A stretch of 64,000 nucleotides of DNA from Parasedimentitalea psychrophila (GCF_030285785.1 NZ_CP127247.1:2689501-2753500); one strand, 5' to 3'; shown: positions 9,307-20,449, numbered from the stretch's first letter. The notes: generated by a model not told the origin, from the sequence alone. Translations and numbers: made by a program.

Positions 9307-10155
9307 TTAGACTAAAGACCGCAATTTTTCCAATTGTTTCAAGCCATCCGCTAGCTCGGTGGGCAGATCATCCGTAGAGCTTTGGGTGGCTCGCGGTAGC
9401 TGAGACATGCTCACAAACGACAGGTCAGTTTGAAATCTGATGTGGCTCAGGAATTCCAGAAGCACCGAAGGATCAGCGTATTTTGGCACGGGGTCGGCTG
9501 GGTTCCCTGCATACCAAGACGGTAGGTGGCTGGCAAAAACAACATATCCATTGATCTTAGCCGTGTCATTTACCCATTCTTTCCATCCATTTTCCCAAGC
9601 CGGTGATCCCATTGGCGGCGTGAAGGCAAACCGGTCCAACCAGCCCGCAGTGATGACACCAGCGCGCTCAATTTTAGCAGCCGACATTGGACCGCTTCCA
9701 TCAGACGGATTGGCACCGCGCAAACGCGAGAAAATCCTTAGCAAGAACTCATTGATCACAGCATCGGCCTGAGTATTTGGGTAGGCAAAGCTGCTCCAAT
9801 ATGCTGGCCAATGTTGATGCCCCGGTTGTGCCCGAATTGCCAAATAGTCCGAATAGTTGGGGTAGATTTCGCTGTAAAAATATTTGATGGGGTCTGATCC
9901 CGGCGCCGCTGGATGGTTTAGGGTATGACCGCCAATTTCGTGGCTTCGAACAACCCGGTCAATAACGGTCTGCCATTGCGGATCGGTTTTGACCCTATCA
10001 AACTGGCTTACAAAGAACGTGGCACGCACTCCGTAATCATCGAGAATATCAAATATATTCTTTCCGCCATGAAAATTGGGTTGCAACCACCAACTGGCCT
10101 GTTCCCATTTTGGATGCATATCGAACGTGAGTGTTACACCACCAGTATTTGCCAT
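9307..10155 (-). CDS. Polysaccharide deacetylase-like (NodB fold) protein
   Basis: 282 residues from the ATG at 10155 (an upstream in-frame TTG at 10203 would add 16 residues; the ATG has AAGAGG before it). Seen: TLTFDMHP at 9-15 in the place of the NodB TFDD motif, YGVRATFFV at about 41-49, and GGHTLNHP at 75-82 in the place of the second metal motif H(S/T)xxH. Known family members remove N- or O-acetyl groups from sugars with a zinc site built from Asp-His-His. Here the second Asp of TFDD is replaced by Met-His, so either the site is modified or the activity differs. No signal peptide, suggesting a cytoplasmic protein. It lies convergent to ccmG, with no operon partner. Confidence 0.75.
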   Translation of the reverse strand: MANTGGVTLTFDMHPKWEQASWWLQPNFHGGKNIFDILDDYGVRATFFVSQFDRVKTDPQWQTVIDRVVRSHEIGGHTLNHPAAPGSDPIKYFYSEIYPNYSDYLAIRAQPGHQHWPAYWSSFAYPNTQADAVINEFLLRIFSRLRGANPSDGSGPMSAAKIERAGVITAGWLDRFAFTPPMGSPAWENGWKEWVNDTAKINGYVVFASHLPSWYAGNPADPVPKYADPSVLLEFLSHIRFQTDLSFVSMSQLPRATQSSTDDLPTELADGLKQLEKLRSLV

Positions 10156-10424
10156 GATCCAGTACCTCTTAAAGCTATAACTAAAAAATGATGAGGTATT
10201 CAAATTGGCTTCCCCTCAAATTAATGGTGAGAAGTAGGTATCTATACCTCTAATTTATCACATATACACTATATAGACTTGAAGTTGTTTTATGGCAATG
10301 GATTTAAGCTTAATGGGGATCGCGCCGCCAGATTTGATGGTCGCCAGCCAATCCCATTTGGGTCAGGCGTTCCGGTTTTCTGCGACGATCATTGGTGGGG
10401 GAGGCGGACAGCGTAAATGGCTGC

Positions 10425-10763
10425 TTAGTCAAAAATTGTTAAATCCAGATCCAGCCCGGTGCCCAGCCAGATGCCGTGATCCCGGTGATCCGCCAGATGG
10501 TCGCCGGTTTCCGGGTGGGCAAAGACAATCAACCCATCGCGGTTTAGCGCCAACCAGGGCAGCAGCTCGGAAAACTGCACTGGCGAGGCCAGCAATTGGC
10601 AGGACCACATGGGGTGCGGCCCGACATTGCGTTGGTGAACCCGGCCCATAATCAGGCCAAAGGTAGAGGCCGCTGTCTGACATAAGGCGCGGGCCTGATC
10701 GACGCTGTCGGCATCAAAATAGACATGCGCGTGATAGCTGATGATTTGGGATAGTTGTTTCAT
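10425..10763 (-). CDS. DOPA 4,5-dioxygenase family protein
   Basis: 112 residues from the ATG at 10763. Matches the small DOPA 4,5-dioxygenase family: SYHAHVYFD near residue 8, GRVHQRNVGPHPMWSC in the centre and VFAHPETGDHLADHRDH near the end, giving the conserved histidines. Plant and fungal relatives cleave the DOPA ring; bacterial members are mostly of unknown substrate. A second, truncated copy lies at 12382-12639. In-frame sequence extends 17 codons upstream, but that part is unlike the family. Confidence 0.8.
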   Translation of the reverse strand: MKQLSQIISYHAHVYFDADSVDQARALCQTAASTFGLIMGRVHQRNVGPHPMWSCQLLASPVQFSELLPWLALNRDGLIVFAHPETGDHLADHRDHGIWLGTGLDLDLTIFD

Positions 10764-10826
10764 GCCCTGACTATCGGTGCGGTGCCGGGCCGGGGCAATC
10801 CAACATTCCCACACAGAAACTGTGCA

Positions 10827-11531
10827 TCACAGTCTGTACCCTCCTGAGACGTTGAGAATTTCACCGGTGATGGATCGAGCCGCATTGGACGACAGGAAAC
10901 GCACAGCCTGAGCAATATCTTCGGCCCGGGCGAGGCGGCCCAAAGCGGTATCCTTGACAAAAAGTTCAGTCAGCTCGTCCGGCCTTGGATTTTCCGGGAC
11001 ATTGGTGGCCCCCGGCGCGACGCCATTGACCCGGATACCGCGCGGGCCCAATTCCTTGGCCATGGCGCGGGTCCACAAGTTGAGAGCCGCCTTGCTGGCC
11101 CCGTAAGTGGCCGCCCCACGTGGGGGAAATATGGCGTTTACCGATGTGATGCTGATGACAGCCGCGCCGGGGGACAGATGCGGCAATGCTGCGGCAAGCA
11201 GTGCGGCGGGCGTCAGCAAGTTGAGATCGAGAATGGCCCGGTGAGCGGCGGCGTCAAAGCTATCAAGCGGGGTGGCGGTCTTTGCACCCGCGTTGTTGAC
11301 GATCACGTCCAGCTGCCCGAAATGATCTATAACCGCATCGATGACTCGTTGTGGCGCTGACTCGTCAGTAAGGTTGGCTTGTATGGCCAAGACCCCCGGC
11401 GCTTCGGATAGAATCGCCTCCGGGGGCGTTTTGTGCCACGTCACCACCAAGTTGTGATCCGCAGAGAAATCCTTGGCGATCGCACGGCCAATGCCGTAGG
11501 CGCCGCCAGTAATAAGAACAGTTCTGGTCAT
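10827..11531 (-). CDS. SDR-family oxidoreductase
   Basis: 234 residues from the ATG at 11531 (ribosome site AAAGGAAA). Classical short-chain dehydrogenase: cofactor loop TGGAYGIG at 8-15, NNAG at 79-82, catalytic Ser130, Tyr143 and Lys147 (YGASK), and the C-terminal ITGEILNVSGGY seen in FabG-like members. It uses NAD(P)H to reduce a carbonyl or oxidise an alcohol; the substrate is not evident. The open frame runs further upstream, but that extension is not SDR-like. 63 bases upstream of the DOPA-dioxygenase-like gene, same strand, so the two may be co-transcribed. Confidence 0.88.
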   Translation of the reverse strand: MTRTVLITGGAYGIGRAIAKDFSADHNLVVTWHKTPPEAILSEAPGVLAIQANLTDESAPQRVIDAVIDHFGQLDVIVNNAGAKTATPLDSFDAAAHRAILDLNLLTPAALLAAALPHLSPGAAVISITSVNAIFPPRGAATYGASKAALNLWTRAMAKELGPRGIRVNGVAPGATNVPENPRPDELTELFVKDTALGRLARAEDIAQAVRFLSSNAARSITGEILNVSGGYRL

Positions 11532-11662
11532 GAAATTTCCTTTGTGAAATACCCAAACAAAAAGGGCACCCCAAGGGTAATCCCATGCCGTAAATGTTGA
11601 AATGGCGCGTTGAGACTTTTCGACACGCAATTTTACGCAAATATTCAATTTTGCGACGCTTT

Positions 11663-11848
11663 TCAGGCGGCTTGCCCAAAGTCGAGCGCCAAAGCCTCGG
11701 CCTGTTTCAACACCATTTTGACAGCATCAGTTGTGAGATCCGGGGGATATCTATGCCGCTGCAGGGTTTTCTTTACGGCAATTCTCATTTTGGCCCTAAC
11801 ATTCTCTCGACGCCACCAATAGGTGGTCGCGGGATTTCGGGCCAGTAG
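11663..11848 (-). pseudogene. Type I restriction enzyme HsdR, C-terminal remnant
   Basis: A frame of 62 codons with no start reads NPATTYWWRRENVRAKM, then YPPDLTTDAVKMVLKQAEAL and stops. This is the C-terminal helical end of HsdR-type endonuclease subunits (the segment of the form RAKMR..VK..L...YPPD....AV..VL.QAE). The rest of hsdR and any hsdM or hsdS is missing. It is cut off abruptly at the terminal repeat of the neighbouring IS3 remnant (11850), so the IS probably removed or displaced it. Evidence for a lost restriction system at this locus. Confidence 0.65.
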
Positions 11849-11993
11849 CTAAGGTGGATCGACTTGTGAAAGAGATGATCCCAAAATCAGCTTGCGACGG
11901 CAATGTAAGTTGCTGTCGTTGGCACGTTCAAATCTGCATTATCAACCAACGGGTGAAAGCGCTGAGAACCTGTGCTTCATGACCATCATCCGT

Positions 11994-12032
11994 TGCCCGG
12001 CAGGTGCATGCAAAGCATGCTGCCGAGAGGGG
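11994..12032 (+). repeat. Palindromic mini-element, copy 1
   Basis: 39 bases with head TGCCCGGCAG, inner inverted repeat TGCATGC/GCATGC and tail TGCCGAGAGGGG. It interrupts the IS3 transposase frame cleanly: joining the bases before and after restores the expected ...IIDKQFLETPWYG reading. Member of the family also seen at 12072, 48845, 51542, 51629, 53399 and 53749. Confidence 0.75.
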
Positions 12033-12071
12033 ACAAACAGTTCCTGGAAACGCCATGGTACGGGGCGCGTC

Positions 12072-12110
12072 CCCCTCTCGGAACATTGCTGCGCAATGCC
12101 CTGCTGGGCA
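12072..12110 (-). repeat. Palindromic mini-element, copy 2 (inverted)
   Basis: Read on the minus strand: head TGCCCAGCAG, inner repeat GCATTGC/GCAATG and tail CCGAGAGGGG, 39 bases, the same length as copy 1 and in the opposite orientation. It lies exactly at the junction of the large internal deletion of the IS3 element. Confidence 0.7.
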
Positions 12111-12381
12111 ACGAGCAACCGTATGATTGAACGGCTTTGGCGATCTCTCAAGTATGAATGCATCTACCTGAACGCATTTGAAACAGGCTCAGAAGCACGT
12201 CTCGGGATCGGAAAATGGCTCGCTTATTACAATGCGGAACGCCCGCACTCGACCCATGGGATATTGACGCCGAAGGAGGCTTATGAGACCAAAAAGACAC
12301 CAATGAGATTGGCAGCCTAAATGAAACCCTGATCCACCTTAAGTTGGCTGCAAACGGGTCGAATTACTGGGACCACCTCTT

Positions 12382-12639
12382 TCATTGACGCGACCGATAA
12401 GGTCGAAGTCTTCTTCGCCACCACGCCAGCCAGGGCAGCAGCTCGGAAAACTGCGCCGGAGAGGCCAGCAACTGACAGGACCACATGGGGTGTGGTCCGA
12501 CATTGCGTTGGTGAACCCGGCCCATTTCCAAGCCAAAACTTGTTGCCGCTGCCTGACACAAAGCGCGGGCCTGCGCGACGGTGTCGGCGTCGAAATAGAC
12601 ATGCGCGTGATAGCTGATGATTTGAGACACTTGTTTCAT
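12382..12639 (-). pseudogene. Truncated second copy of the DOPA-dioxygenase-like gene
   Basis: Starting at the ATG at 12639, 75 codons closely follow the gene at 10425-10763 (MKQVSQIISYHAHVYFD, GRVHQRNVGPHPMWSCQLL), and then the frame runs into unrelated sequence, losing the C-terminal third with the last histidines. The DNA similarity extends upstream to about 12691 (matching about 10817) and ends near 12430 (matching 10553). The two copies face the same way and flank the SDR gene, hsdR stump and IS3 remnant, so a segmental duplication is likely. Confidence 0.75.
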
Positions 12640-12809
12640 GGCCCGACTATCAGGGCTGCGCCGGACAGGGGCAACCCAACATTCCCACACAGAATATGTG
12701 CAATATTTGAACGCCCCGATCATAAACGTGAGGGGGAATGCATGATGACGTCAATGGTCGGTCTGATAGTGTTCGGTTTCATTTTATTATTTACATCAGA
12801 AGGTTACTA

Positions 12810-13820
12810 ATGGGCGAATTTTTGAGCGGAGACGCATTGTCGAAAAAGATCCAAGAGGTCTGCAAAGGCGACAATGTGCGGATCGCGGCTGCATTTTGGG
12901 GGATCGGGGCGGTTGATACGCTTTTTGATGGCGAACTGCCGAAAGGTGCGAAAATCATATGCGATATTTCGATGGGGGGAACCAATCCAGCAGAGCTTAA
13001 GAAGATGAGAGCGCCAGATAATCCGAAACTGCGTTTTCTGGATGGGCTGCATGCCAAGGTTTATCTTTCCGACAAAGGCTGCGTTGTTGGGTCTGCCAAT
13101 GCGTCGAACAATGGGGTTGGCTTTGGAGGAAACCCTAGCAATATTGAAGCAGGTGTTTTTTCGGATCCGGAAACGCTGATGTGGAAAGACACAAATATAT
13201 GGATGAAGAGCCAATGGAACTTCGCCACTGAGTTGGACGAACAGGCTTTGACCCGTGCCGAATTGAAGTGGGAGAAGCGAAGCAAGGCAAATTGGAATGG
13301 AATTCCTCCGAAGAGTGGCGGTGACAATAAGTCTCCATTCTTTCAGAGCCTGCTTGCCGACCCTGAAAGTTCAGGGGAATGGGGGTTTGTGTTTTCTCAT
13401 GGTGATCACTGGAGCATAGAAGACTGGGAAAGCTCAGAGGATGAAGAAAGAACCGAGCAACAAAAGGAAGATGTGTCTAAGAACTGGAACGACAGAGATT
13501 TTCTTTATGGGTTCTCCAAAGAACAGCTAGATGACTTCCCTGAGTTCTTTGTTCAGTTTTACTGGGGCCCTAGAGGTGGGTTGCAAGTTCACTTTTTGCA
13601 AATGCTCACATGGTTTTTTTCGGACGAGGAAAATGGCTACTGTGTCATTTCGCGGATTCTGAACGCTGACGAGCACCCGGGGTTATTCGACCTTAAAGAG
13701 TTAAGGGGCAAAATGAAGCCGGTTTTCGAGTTCCACAAAACACGGTTAGCTGATGAAAATCTGATTTTTTCAAGTGAGGATTTTGTACAAATGATCAACC
13801 GGATTGATCAAGCGGTTTGA
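12810..13820 (+). CDS. PLD-like (single HKD motif) protein
   Basis: 336 residues from the ATG at 12810, chosen because AGAAGG lies six bases upstream; the frame is open for 24 more codons before it. Residues 1-110 form a phospholipase D-type half-domain with one HxK motif, LHAKVYL (His81, Lys83), followed by GSANAS at 94-99, the usual partner of the motif. Residues 110-336 are acidic and aromatic-rich and match nothing I recognise. Single-HKD proteins of this kind (for example NgoFVII/BfiI-type nucleases) dimerise to build one active site and are often nucleases in defence loci. The neighbouring hsdR stump fits such a setting, but the role is inferred. GC content is lower than in the flanking genes, suggesting transfer. 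Confidence 0.7.
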   Translation: MGEFLSGDALSKKIQEVCKGDNVRIAAAFWGIGAVDTLFDGELPKGAKIICDISMGGTNPAELKKMRAPDNPKLRFLDGLHAKVYLSDKGCVVGSANASNNGVGFGGNPSNIEAGVFSDPETLMWKDTNIWMKSQWNFATELDEQALTRAELKWEKRSKANWNGIPPKSGGDNKSPFFQSLLADPESSGEWGFVFSHGDHWSIEDWESSEDEERTEQQKEDVSKNWNDRDFLYGFSKEQLDDFPEFFVQFYWGPRGGLQVHFLQMLTWFFSDEENGYCVISRILNADEHPGLFDLKELRGKMKPVFEFHKTRLADENLIFSSEDFVQMINRIDQAV

Positions 13821-13844
13821 GCATAGCCTTCACCTAATAGAAAA

Positions 13845-13871
13845 GCTCCGGCGAAAACGCCGGGGCTTTTT
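13845..13871. terminator. Bidirectional hairpin terminator
   Basis: GCTCCGGCG-AAAA-CGCCGGGGC (9-bp stem, 4-base loop) followed by TTTTT on the plus strand and, read from the other side, by TTTTC. It sits between the convergent PLD-like gene and acnA and can serve both. Confidence 0.8.
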
Positions 13872-13898
13872 GTTATTCAGTACTGGCCGACTTCAGCC

Positions 13899-16586
<2,688 letters not shown>

Positions 16587-16808
16587 GGTTGGCCTCCCTC
16601 TGGGATGTGGAAATAGGGAATTCGCTGGGGGCTGTTTGCAACATGAGAGCCCTGCGTTCAATAGCTGAAACGCCGCAGGGGGGTGATTTGTATGCAATAG
16701 TACACAAAAAGCGAACGAACTGCTCACTCAGGTCTCAAGAATGATTGATTGGCCTTGCCGCCGTCGGGCAGATAAACCAGATTTGCAGAGCCTATAGAAA
16801 GACCGGTA

Positions 16809-17510
16809 ATGAACACTTGGAAAGCCATTTTAGCTGCACTTTGGATCGGAATGCCGCTGGCGGCGAGCGCTCAGTCTGGGCCGGTGGTGGTTGAGCTGTT
16901 TACCTCGCAGGGATGTTCATCCTGCCCGCCTGCGGATGCTTTATTGCATCGCCTGGCAGACCGGGATGACGTGCTACCGCTGGCGTTGCACGTGGATTAT
17001 TGGGATTACATCGGCTGGCAAGACGAATTTGCCAGGCCGGCGCATACTGTGCGGCAAAAAGGCTATGCCTATGCCGCGGGCCGCAGCATGATCTATACGC
17101 CGCAGATGGTTGTCATGGGGCAGGACGATGTGGTCGGGGCAGACGCAATGGCGCTGTCAGACACCATTGCAAAGCATCAACGAGCGGCGCCGAAAGTGCA
17201 GATCAAGGCTCTGCGCAAGGGCGGAGTTCTGACCCTGACCCTGCTGCCCTTGGTGGATCTGCCGCCCGAAAACCTGATGGTGCAGGTGGTGCAGTTTGCA
17301 CCGGTCAAATCGGTTGAAATCACCCGTGGAGAACTGGCAGGCCATCGCTACAACTACGCCCATGTGGTCGAAGACTGGCAGCAGGTCGGGCCCTGGGACG
17401 GCCAGGTGGAGACGGTGATTGAAGTGGCCGTTTCGGGGGCGCAGCCTGTTGCCGTGTTGGTGCAGCAGCCTCCGTTCGGAGCGATTATTGCGGCGCGGCG
17501 GGTTGATTGA
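16809..17510 (+). CDS. Secreted DUF1223 thioredoxin-like protein
   Basis: 233 residues with a signal peptide (1-22, ending ASA-Q) and then VVELFTSQGCSSCPPAD, where Cys36 and Cys39 form a CXXC in a thioredoxin-like fold; HVDYWDYIGWQDEFA and GRSMIYTPQMVVMG are further DUF1223 hallmarks. The family is common in alphaproteobacteria, probably periplasmic, with unproven redox function. Divergent from acnA, which is typical in this group. Confidence 0.85.
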   Translation: MNTWKAILAALWIGMPLAASAQSGPVVVELFTSQGCSSCPPADALLHRLADRDDVLPLALHVDYWDYIGWQDEFARPAHTVRQKGYAYAAGRSMIYTPQMVVMGQDDVVGADAMALSDTIAKHQRAAPKVQIKALRKGGVLTLTLLPLVDLPPENLMVQVVQFAPVKSVEITRGELAGHRYNYAHVVEDWQQVGPWDGQVETVIEVAVSGAQPVAVLVQQPPFGAIIAARRVD

Positions 17511-17579
17511 CCCGCCTTGATGGCTGTTCGGTCAGGTCAGCAAAGGCCGCCCCGATCTATCCAGTCTCCCCGGGCATCC

Positions 17580-17611
17580 CCAGGGTTGCCCTTTGCCAGG
17601 GTTGCCCTTTG
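17580..17611. repeat. 16-bp perfect tandem duplication
   Basis: The 16-mer CCAGGGTTGCCCTTTG occurs twice head to tail (17580-17595 and 17596-17611) between two convergent genes. Its inner GGGTTGCCC could pair weakly. No function evident. Confidence 0.6.
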
Positions 17612-17621
17612 ACCGTCCGGC

Positions 17622-18506
17622 CTAGGGTTTCCAGCGCCGGTGAACCCAGAACCATTGGCCCATATGGCGGCGCACCAGGGTCTCCAGATCATCACAGACG
17701 GCGCGGGTCATGGTCACCGGATCACTATGCGGAATTTCCGCGTGCAGGGTGATTTCGAAATCCAACCCGTTGGCCTGACGGATGGCATAGACCGGGATCA
17801 TGGCGGCGTTGTATTTCAACGCCAATTCGGCCGGCACCACCGAGGTCACTGCCGGTTTGCCGAAGAAATCAATTTTCTTGCCACCAATCGAGTGCAGATC
17901 GGCGACGATGGCGATGATGCCGCCGCCTTTCAGGTGGCGTACCATTTCCATCATGCCACGGCGGCCCTGTTCGAACATCGGTTTTCCGATCTGTTCGATG
18001 GTGCGCACATAGTGGGCGTTGAAATAGGGGTTGGCCATGCGCCGGTACAGAGCGCCCATCTTGTAGCCCCGCCGGATCAGGTTTGAGCGCGCCGCATCGT
18101 AGTTTCCGAAATGGCCGGTCACCAGAATGACCGGGCGGCCTTCGGCCCGGGCGGCCTCCAACGCGGCCAGGCCGGGGCCCGTGACGGGCGCCGCATGGGC
18201 CCGGTCAAGGAACGGCTGGCCAGCATAGAGCTCGATCAAAGTGCGCCCGGCGTTGTTGCTCACCTCGCGGCACAAACGGGCGACCTCGGCCTCGGGCAGG
18301 TCCGGGCGGGTCAGCTTCAGATTGGTGCGGACGCGTTTGTCAAAGCCGACAATCGGCGCCAGGGCGCTGACCAGGCGGCCCATGACCGGAACCCGCCAGC
18401 GGTATGGGATCAGGCCCAGCCCGGTAATGACGCCGCGCAGAAACAGGTTGCTGGTTAGATATTTTGCGCGCGACAGGCGCGACAGTCCTGATGGGTCAAT
18501 GGGCAT
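17622..18506 (-). CDS. Lysophospholipid/lipid A acyltransferase (LpxL/HtrB family)
   Basis: 294 residues. The acyltransferase HX4D motif is GHFGNYD with His132 and Asp137; the family's GGG-IIAIVADLH and PVYAIRQ segments follow. A hydrophobic N-terminal segment (about 18-34) anchors it to the inner membrane. LpxL/HtrB enzymes add secondary acyl chains to lipid A; in Rhodobacteraceae some relatives act on other lipids, so the exact acceptor is uncertain. It lies downstream of fliG on the same strand, separated by about 120 bases. Confidence 0.85.
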   Translation of the reverse strand: MPIDPSGLSRLSRAKYLTSNLFLRGVITGLGLIPYRWRVPVMGRLVSALAPIVGFDKRVRTNLKLTRPDLPEAEVARLCREVSNNAGRTLIELYAGQPFLDRAHAAPVTGPGLAALEAARAEGRPVILVTGHFGNYDAARSNLIRRGYKMGALYRRMANPYFNAHYVRTIEQIGKPMFEQGRRGMMEMVRHLKGGGIIAIVADLHSIGGKKIDFFGKPAVTSVVPAELALKYNAAMIPVYAIRQANGLDFEITLHAEIPHSDPVTMTRAVCDDLETLVRRHMGQWFWVHRRWKP

Positions 18507-18624
18507 GAAACAGAGGGAACCTGTGGGCTTGGGGCAAGATCAACTTGCCGATCATATGCCCCCCATCCCGCAGGCACAAGCCGCCCGCCCGCAGGCCGGG
18601 CCGGGGGGCTTTCCCTGTTCGGGA

Positions 18625-19731
18625 TCAACCCTCGTCTTCATCCTCTTCTTGCGAGCGCAGCTGCATCTCGCCGGACTGAACCAATTCGCGCATCACATTG
18701 ACAACCGCACCCATCGCAGTCTCGCCGACAGAGGTTCTGACCTTGCCCTTTTCGGCGATTTCGTCGCGAATATTGTTGGCCATTCGGCTGGACATATTGG
18801 CGAGCATGAACTCGGCGCTTTCCTGTTCGTCTTCGCCATTGGCAAAGGCAAAGGCAAAGGCGGTCACCAGGTCCGGTTGCGGCACAACGCGGATAATCCG
18901 GGGCACGTCGATCATGTTGACCCGCTGATGGATGATTGCAAAGGTAAAGATTGACTTGCGGACGTCGGTGGCAAATTCCAGATCTTCTTCGTCCAGCGCA
19001 GTCAGCACCTCTTCGCGTTTGGCGGCAACGGATTGGGTCAGGATGGCACCTATACGTTCTCCGGGGGTCTCTTCAAAGGCAATTTCCGGCCGGGCCTCAA
19101 TCTGGGCGGCAAGGGACAGGCCAATACGATCCACGGTATCCGGCGTCACCGAGCCGGTGTAGCGCACCGCATAAGTGATCCGGCGGGCCACCGGTCCGGG
19201 CATGTGGCTTAGCATTTCGGCGGCCTTGGCAGTGTCCAGTTTTGACAGCATCACCGCAGCAACTTCGGTGCTTTCTGCCTCGGCCAACTCAGCCAGGTCT
19301 TCGGCGGGCAGGGCCCGCAGCCGTTCCCAAGGATTGCCGAACTGGCGGACACCTGCCTCTTTGCGCAGGCGGCGTTCGGTCTGGCGGCTGATTTTGCCTT
19401 CCATCGCTGACAAGGCCCCGGCCAATCCGTTGGGGAAGGACAGGCCGACATTGTCCAGCATTTCAGCAAATTCATTGGCCACAGAATGCAGTGTGTCGCG
19501 ATCCACAAGCCCCATCCGGCCCATTTGCTGGGTCAGAACGGCCTGCATTTCGTCAGACAGGTCTTCAATTGCGATATCGGCCCCTTCGTTCAGCAAAAGA
19601 CGCACAACAATTGCGGCTTTGGCTTTGCCATTCAGCCCGTTCATCGGCGATGTGGGGGCGAGGGCGTCAAATCCGCCCATAGTGTCCATGGTAGATGCTG
19701 GCGGTAACGCCAAGGCCAAATCGTGCTGCAT
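18625..19731 (-). CDS. fliG: Flagellar motor switch protein FliG
   Basis: 368 residues. Shows the FliG layout of N-terminal, middle and C-terminal armadillo-like domains, with KAAEMLSHMPGPVARRI in the middle domain and DEEDLEFATDVRKSIFTF plus VGETAMGAVVNVMRELVQSGEM at the C-terminus, which faces MotA. An N-terminal extension (about 30 residues, rich in Pro/Ala/Met) precedes the first domain. FliG forms the rotor ring that takes up torque. It is an orphan here: no other flagellar genes in the window. Confidence 0.88.
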   Translation of the reverse strand: MQHDLALALPPASTMDTMGGFDALAPTSPMNGLNGKAKAAIVVRLLLNEGADIAIEDLSDEMQAVLTQQMGRMGLVDRDTLHSVANEFAEMLDNVGLSFPNGLAGALSAMEGKISRQTERRLRKEAGVRQFGNPWERLRALPAEDLAELAEAESTEVAAVMLSKLDTAKAAEMLSHMPGPVARRITYAVRYTGSVTPDTVDRIGLSLAAQIEARPEIAFEETPGERIGAILTQSVAAKREEVLTALDEEDLEFATDVRKSIFTFAIIHQRVNMIDVPRIIRVVPQPDLVTAFAFAFANGEDEQESAEFMLANMSSRMANNIRDEIAEKGKVRTSVGETAMGAVVNVMRELVQSGEMQLRSQEEDEDEG

Positions 19732-19810
19732 TCTTGCGCCCCTTTTACCTAAAAGATTCTTCTTCGGTTCCGGAGCAGATTACGACATGAGCCGTAAAGA
19801 AAGGCTGAAG

Positions 19811-20341
19811 TCAGTAGCTGAAACCCTGACCCGTTTCCAGGGCCGCGCGCAGAGAGAGCTCGGCCCAGGTTCCAATGCCACCCCGGGCCCGGATCTGCCG
19901 CCACTGGGCCAGCGCCTGCGCCGGGCGGCCGTCTTCGACAAAGCCTTGCCCCATATAAGAGCGGGCCAAAATGTTGTTGGGATTCAGCGCGATGGCCTGG
20001 TTGTAAAACGCGTTTGCCAGCGCGATGTTGCCCAGCTTGCGATGGGTGAAGCCCCAATAGGTCAGCACCCGGTCATCGCTTTGATCTACCATGGCCCGCA
20101 ACACACCCTGGGCGTCCTGAAATCGGCCGGCATAGGCCAGCTCGCGCACCGCACCGTACAGCTGGTCGCTATCCAGCGACGATTGCTTGGGCCGCACGCA
20201 GCGCTTTTCCTTGTCATCCCAGACCCGCACACCCCAACAGGATTTGGTGGTTTGAGTGGGGGTTGGGACGCCCTTGCCGCCACCGCTTGCAGCAAAGGAA
20301 TAGCCGGGCAAACACATGAGCAAAATTAGCAGCGTACGCAT
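19811..20341 (-). CDS. Secreted TPR protein
   Basis: 176 residues with a signal peptide (about 1-18, LLILLMCLPGYSFA). A short cysteine-bearing segment follows (SCWGVRVWDDKEKRCVRPKQ), then two to three tetratricopeptide-like helices (YWGFTHRKLGNIALANAFYNQAIALNPNN, residues about 100-130). Likely periplasmic. The Cys-x-x-W-D-x-x-x-K-x-C pattern recurs in the neighbouring 51-residue protein. Function unknown. Confidence 0.7.
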   Translation of the reverse strand: MRTLLILLMCLPGYSFAASGGGKGVPTPTQTTKSCWGVRVWDDKEKRCVRPKQSSLDSDQLYGAVRELAYAGRFQDAQGVLRAMVDQSDDRVLTYWGFTHRKLGNIALANAFYNQAIALNPNNILARSYMGQGFVEDGRPAQALAQWRQIRARGGIGTWAELSLRAALETGQGFSY

Positions 20342-20449
20342 AATAGACTTCCTGACTATTAGAAAACCACGTCTTTATACTAACCACAGAAGCAATGATT
20401 GTGGGATCACAATATCCCGATCCACCCGTTACATCGGAGTGAGCCGAGC

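Larger units (their letters stand above)
11850..12341 (+). mobile_element. IS3-family element, internally deleted
   Basis: Bounded by the perfect inverted repeat TAAGGTGGATC (11850-11860) and GATCCACCTTA (12331-12341). Inside are the start of the transposase (about 11892-11992, RRQCKLLSLARSNLHYQPTGESAENL), a scrap reading KQFLETPWYG (about 12035-12062), and the C-terminal end (about 12117-12320) with IERLWRSLKYE and YYNAERPHSTHGILTPKEAY, which holds the final catalytic Glu region of the DDE domain. orfA and the catalytic core are gone, so it cannot transpose itself. Two palindromic mini-elements (11994-12032 and 12072-12110) sit within it. Confidence 0.85.

Noticed and set aside
19175-20329. 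Open frame of 384 codons on the plus strand across fliG and the TPR gene
   Set aside because: It is antisense to two genes with clear family motifs, has low-complexity Arg/Ser composition and no ribosome site.
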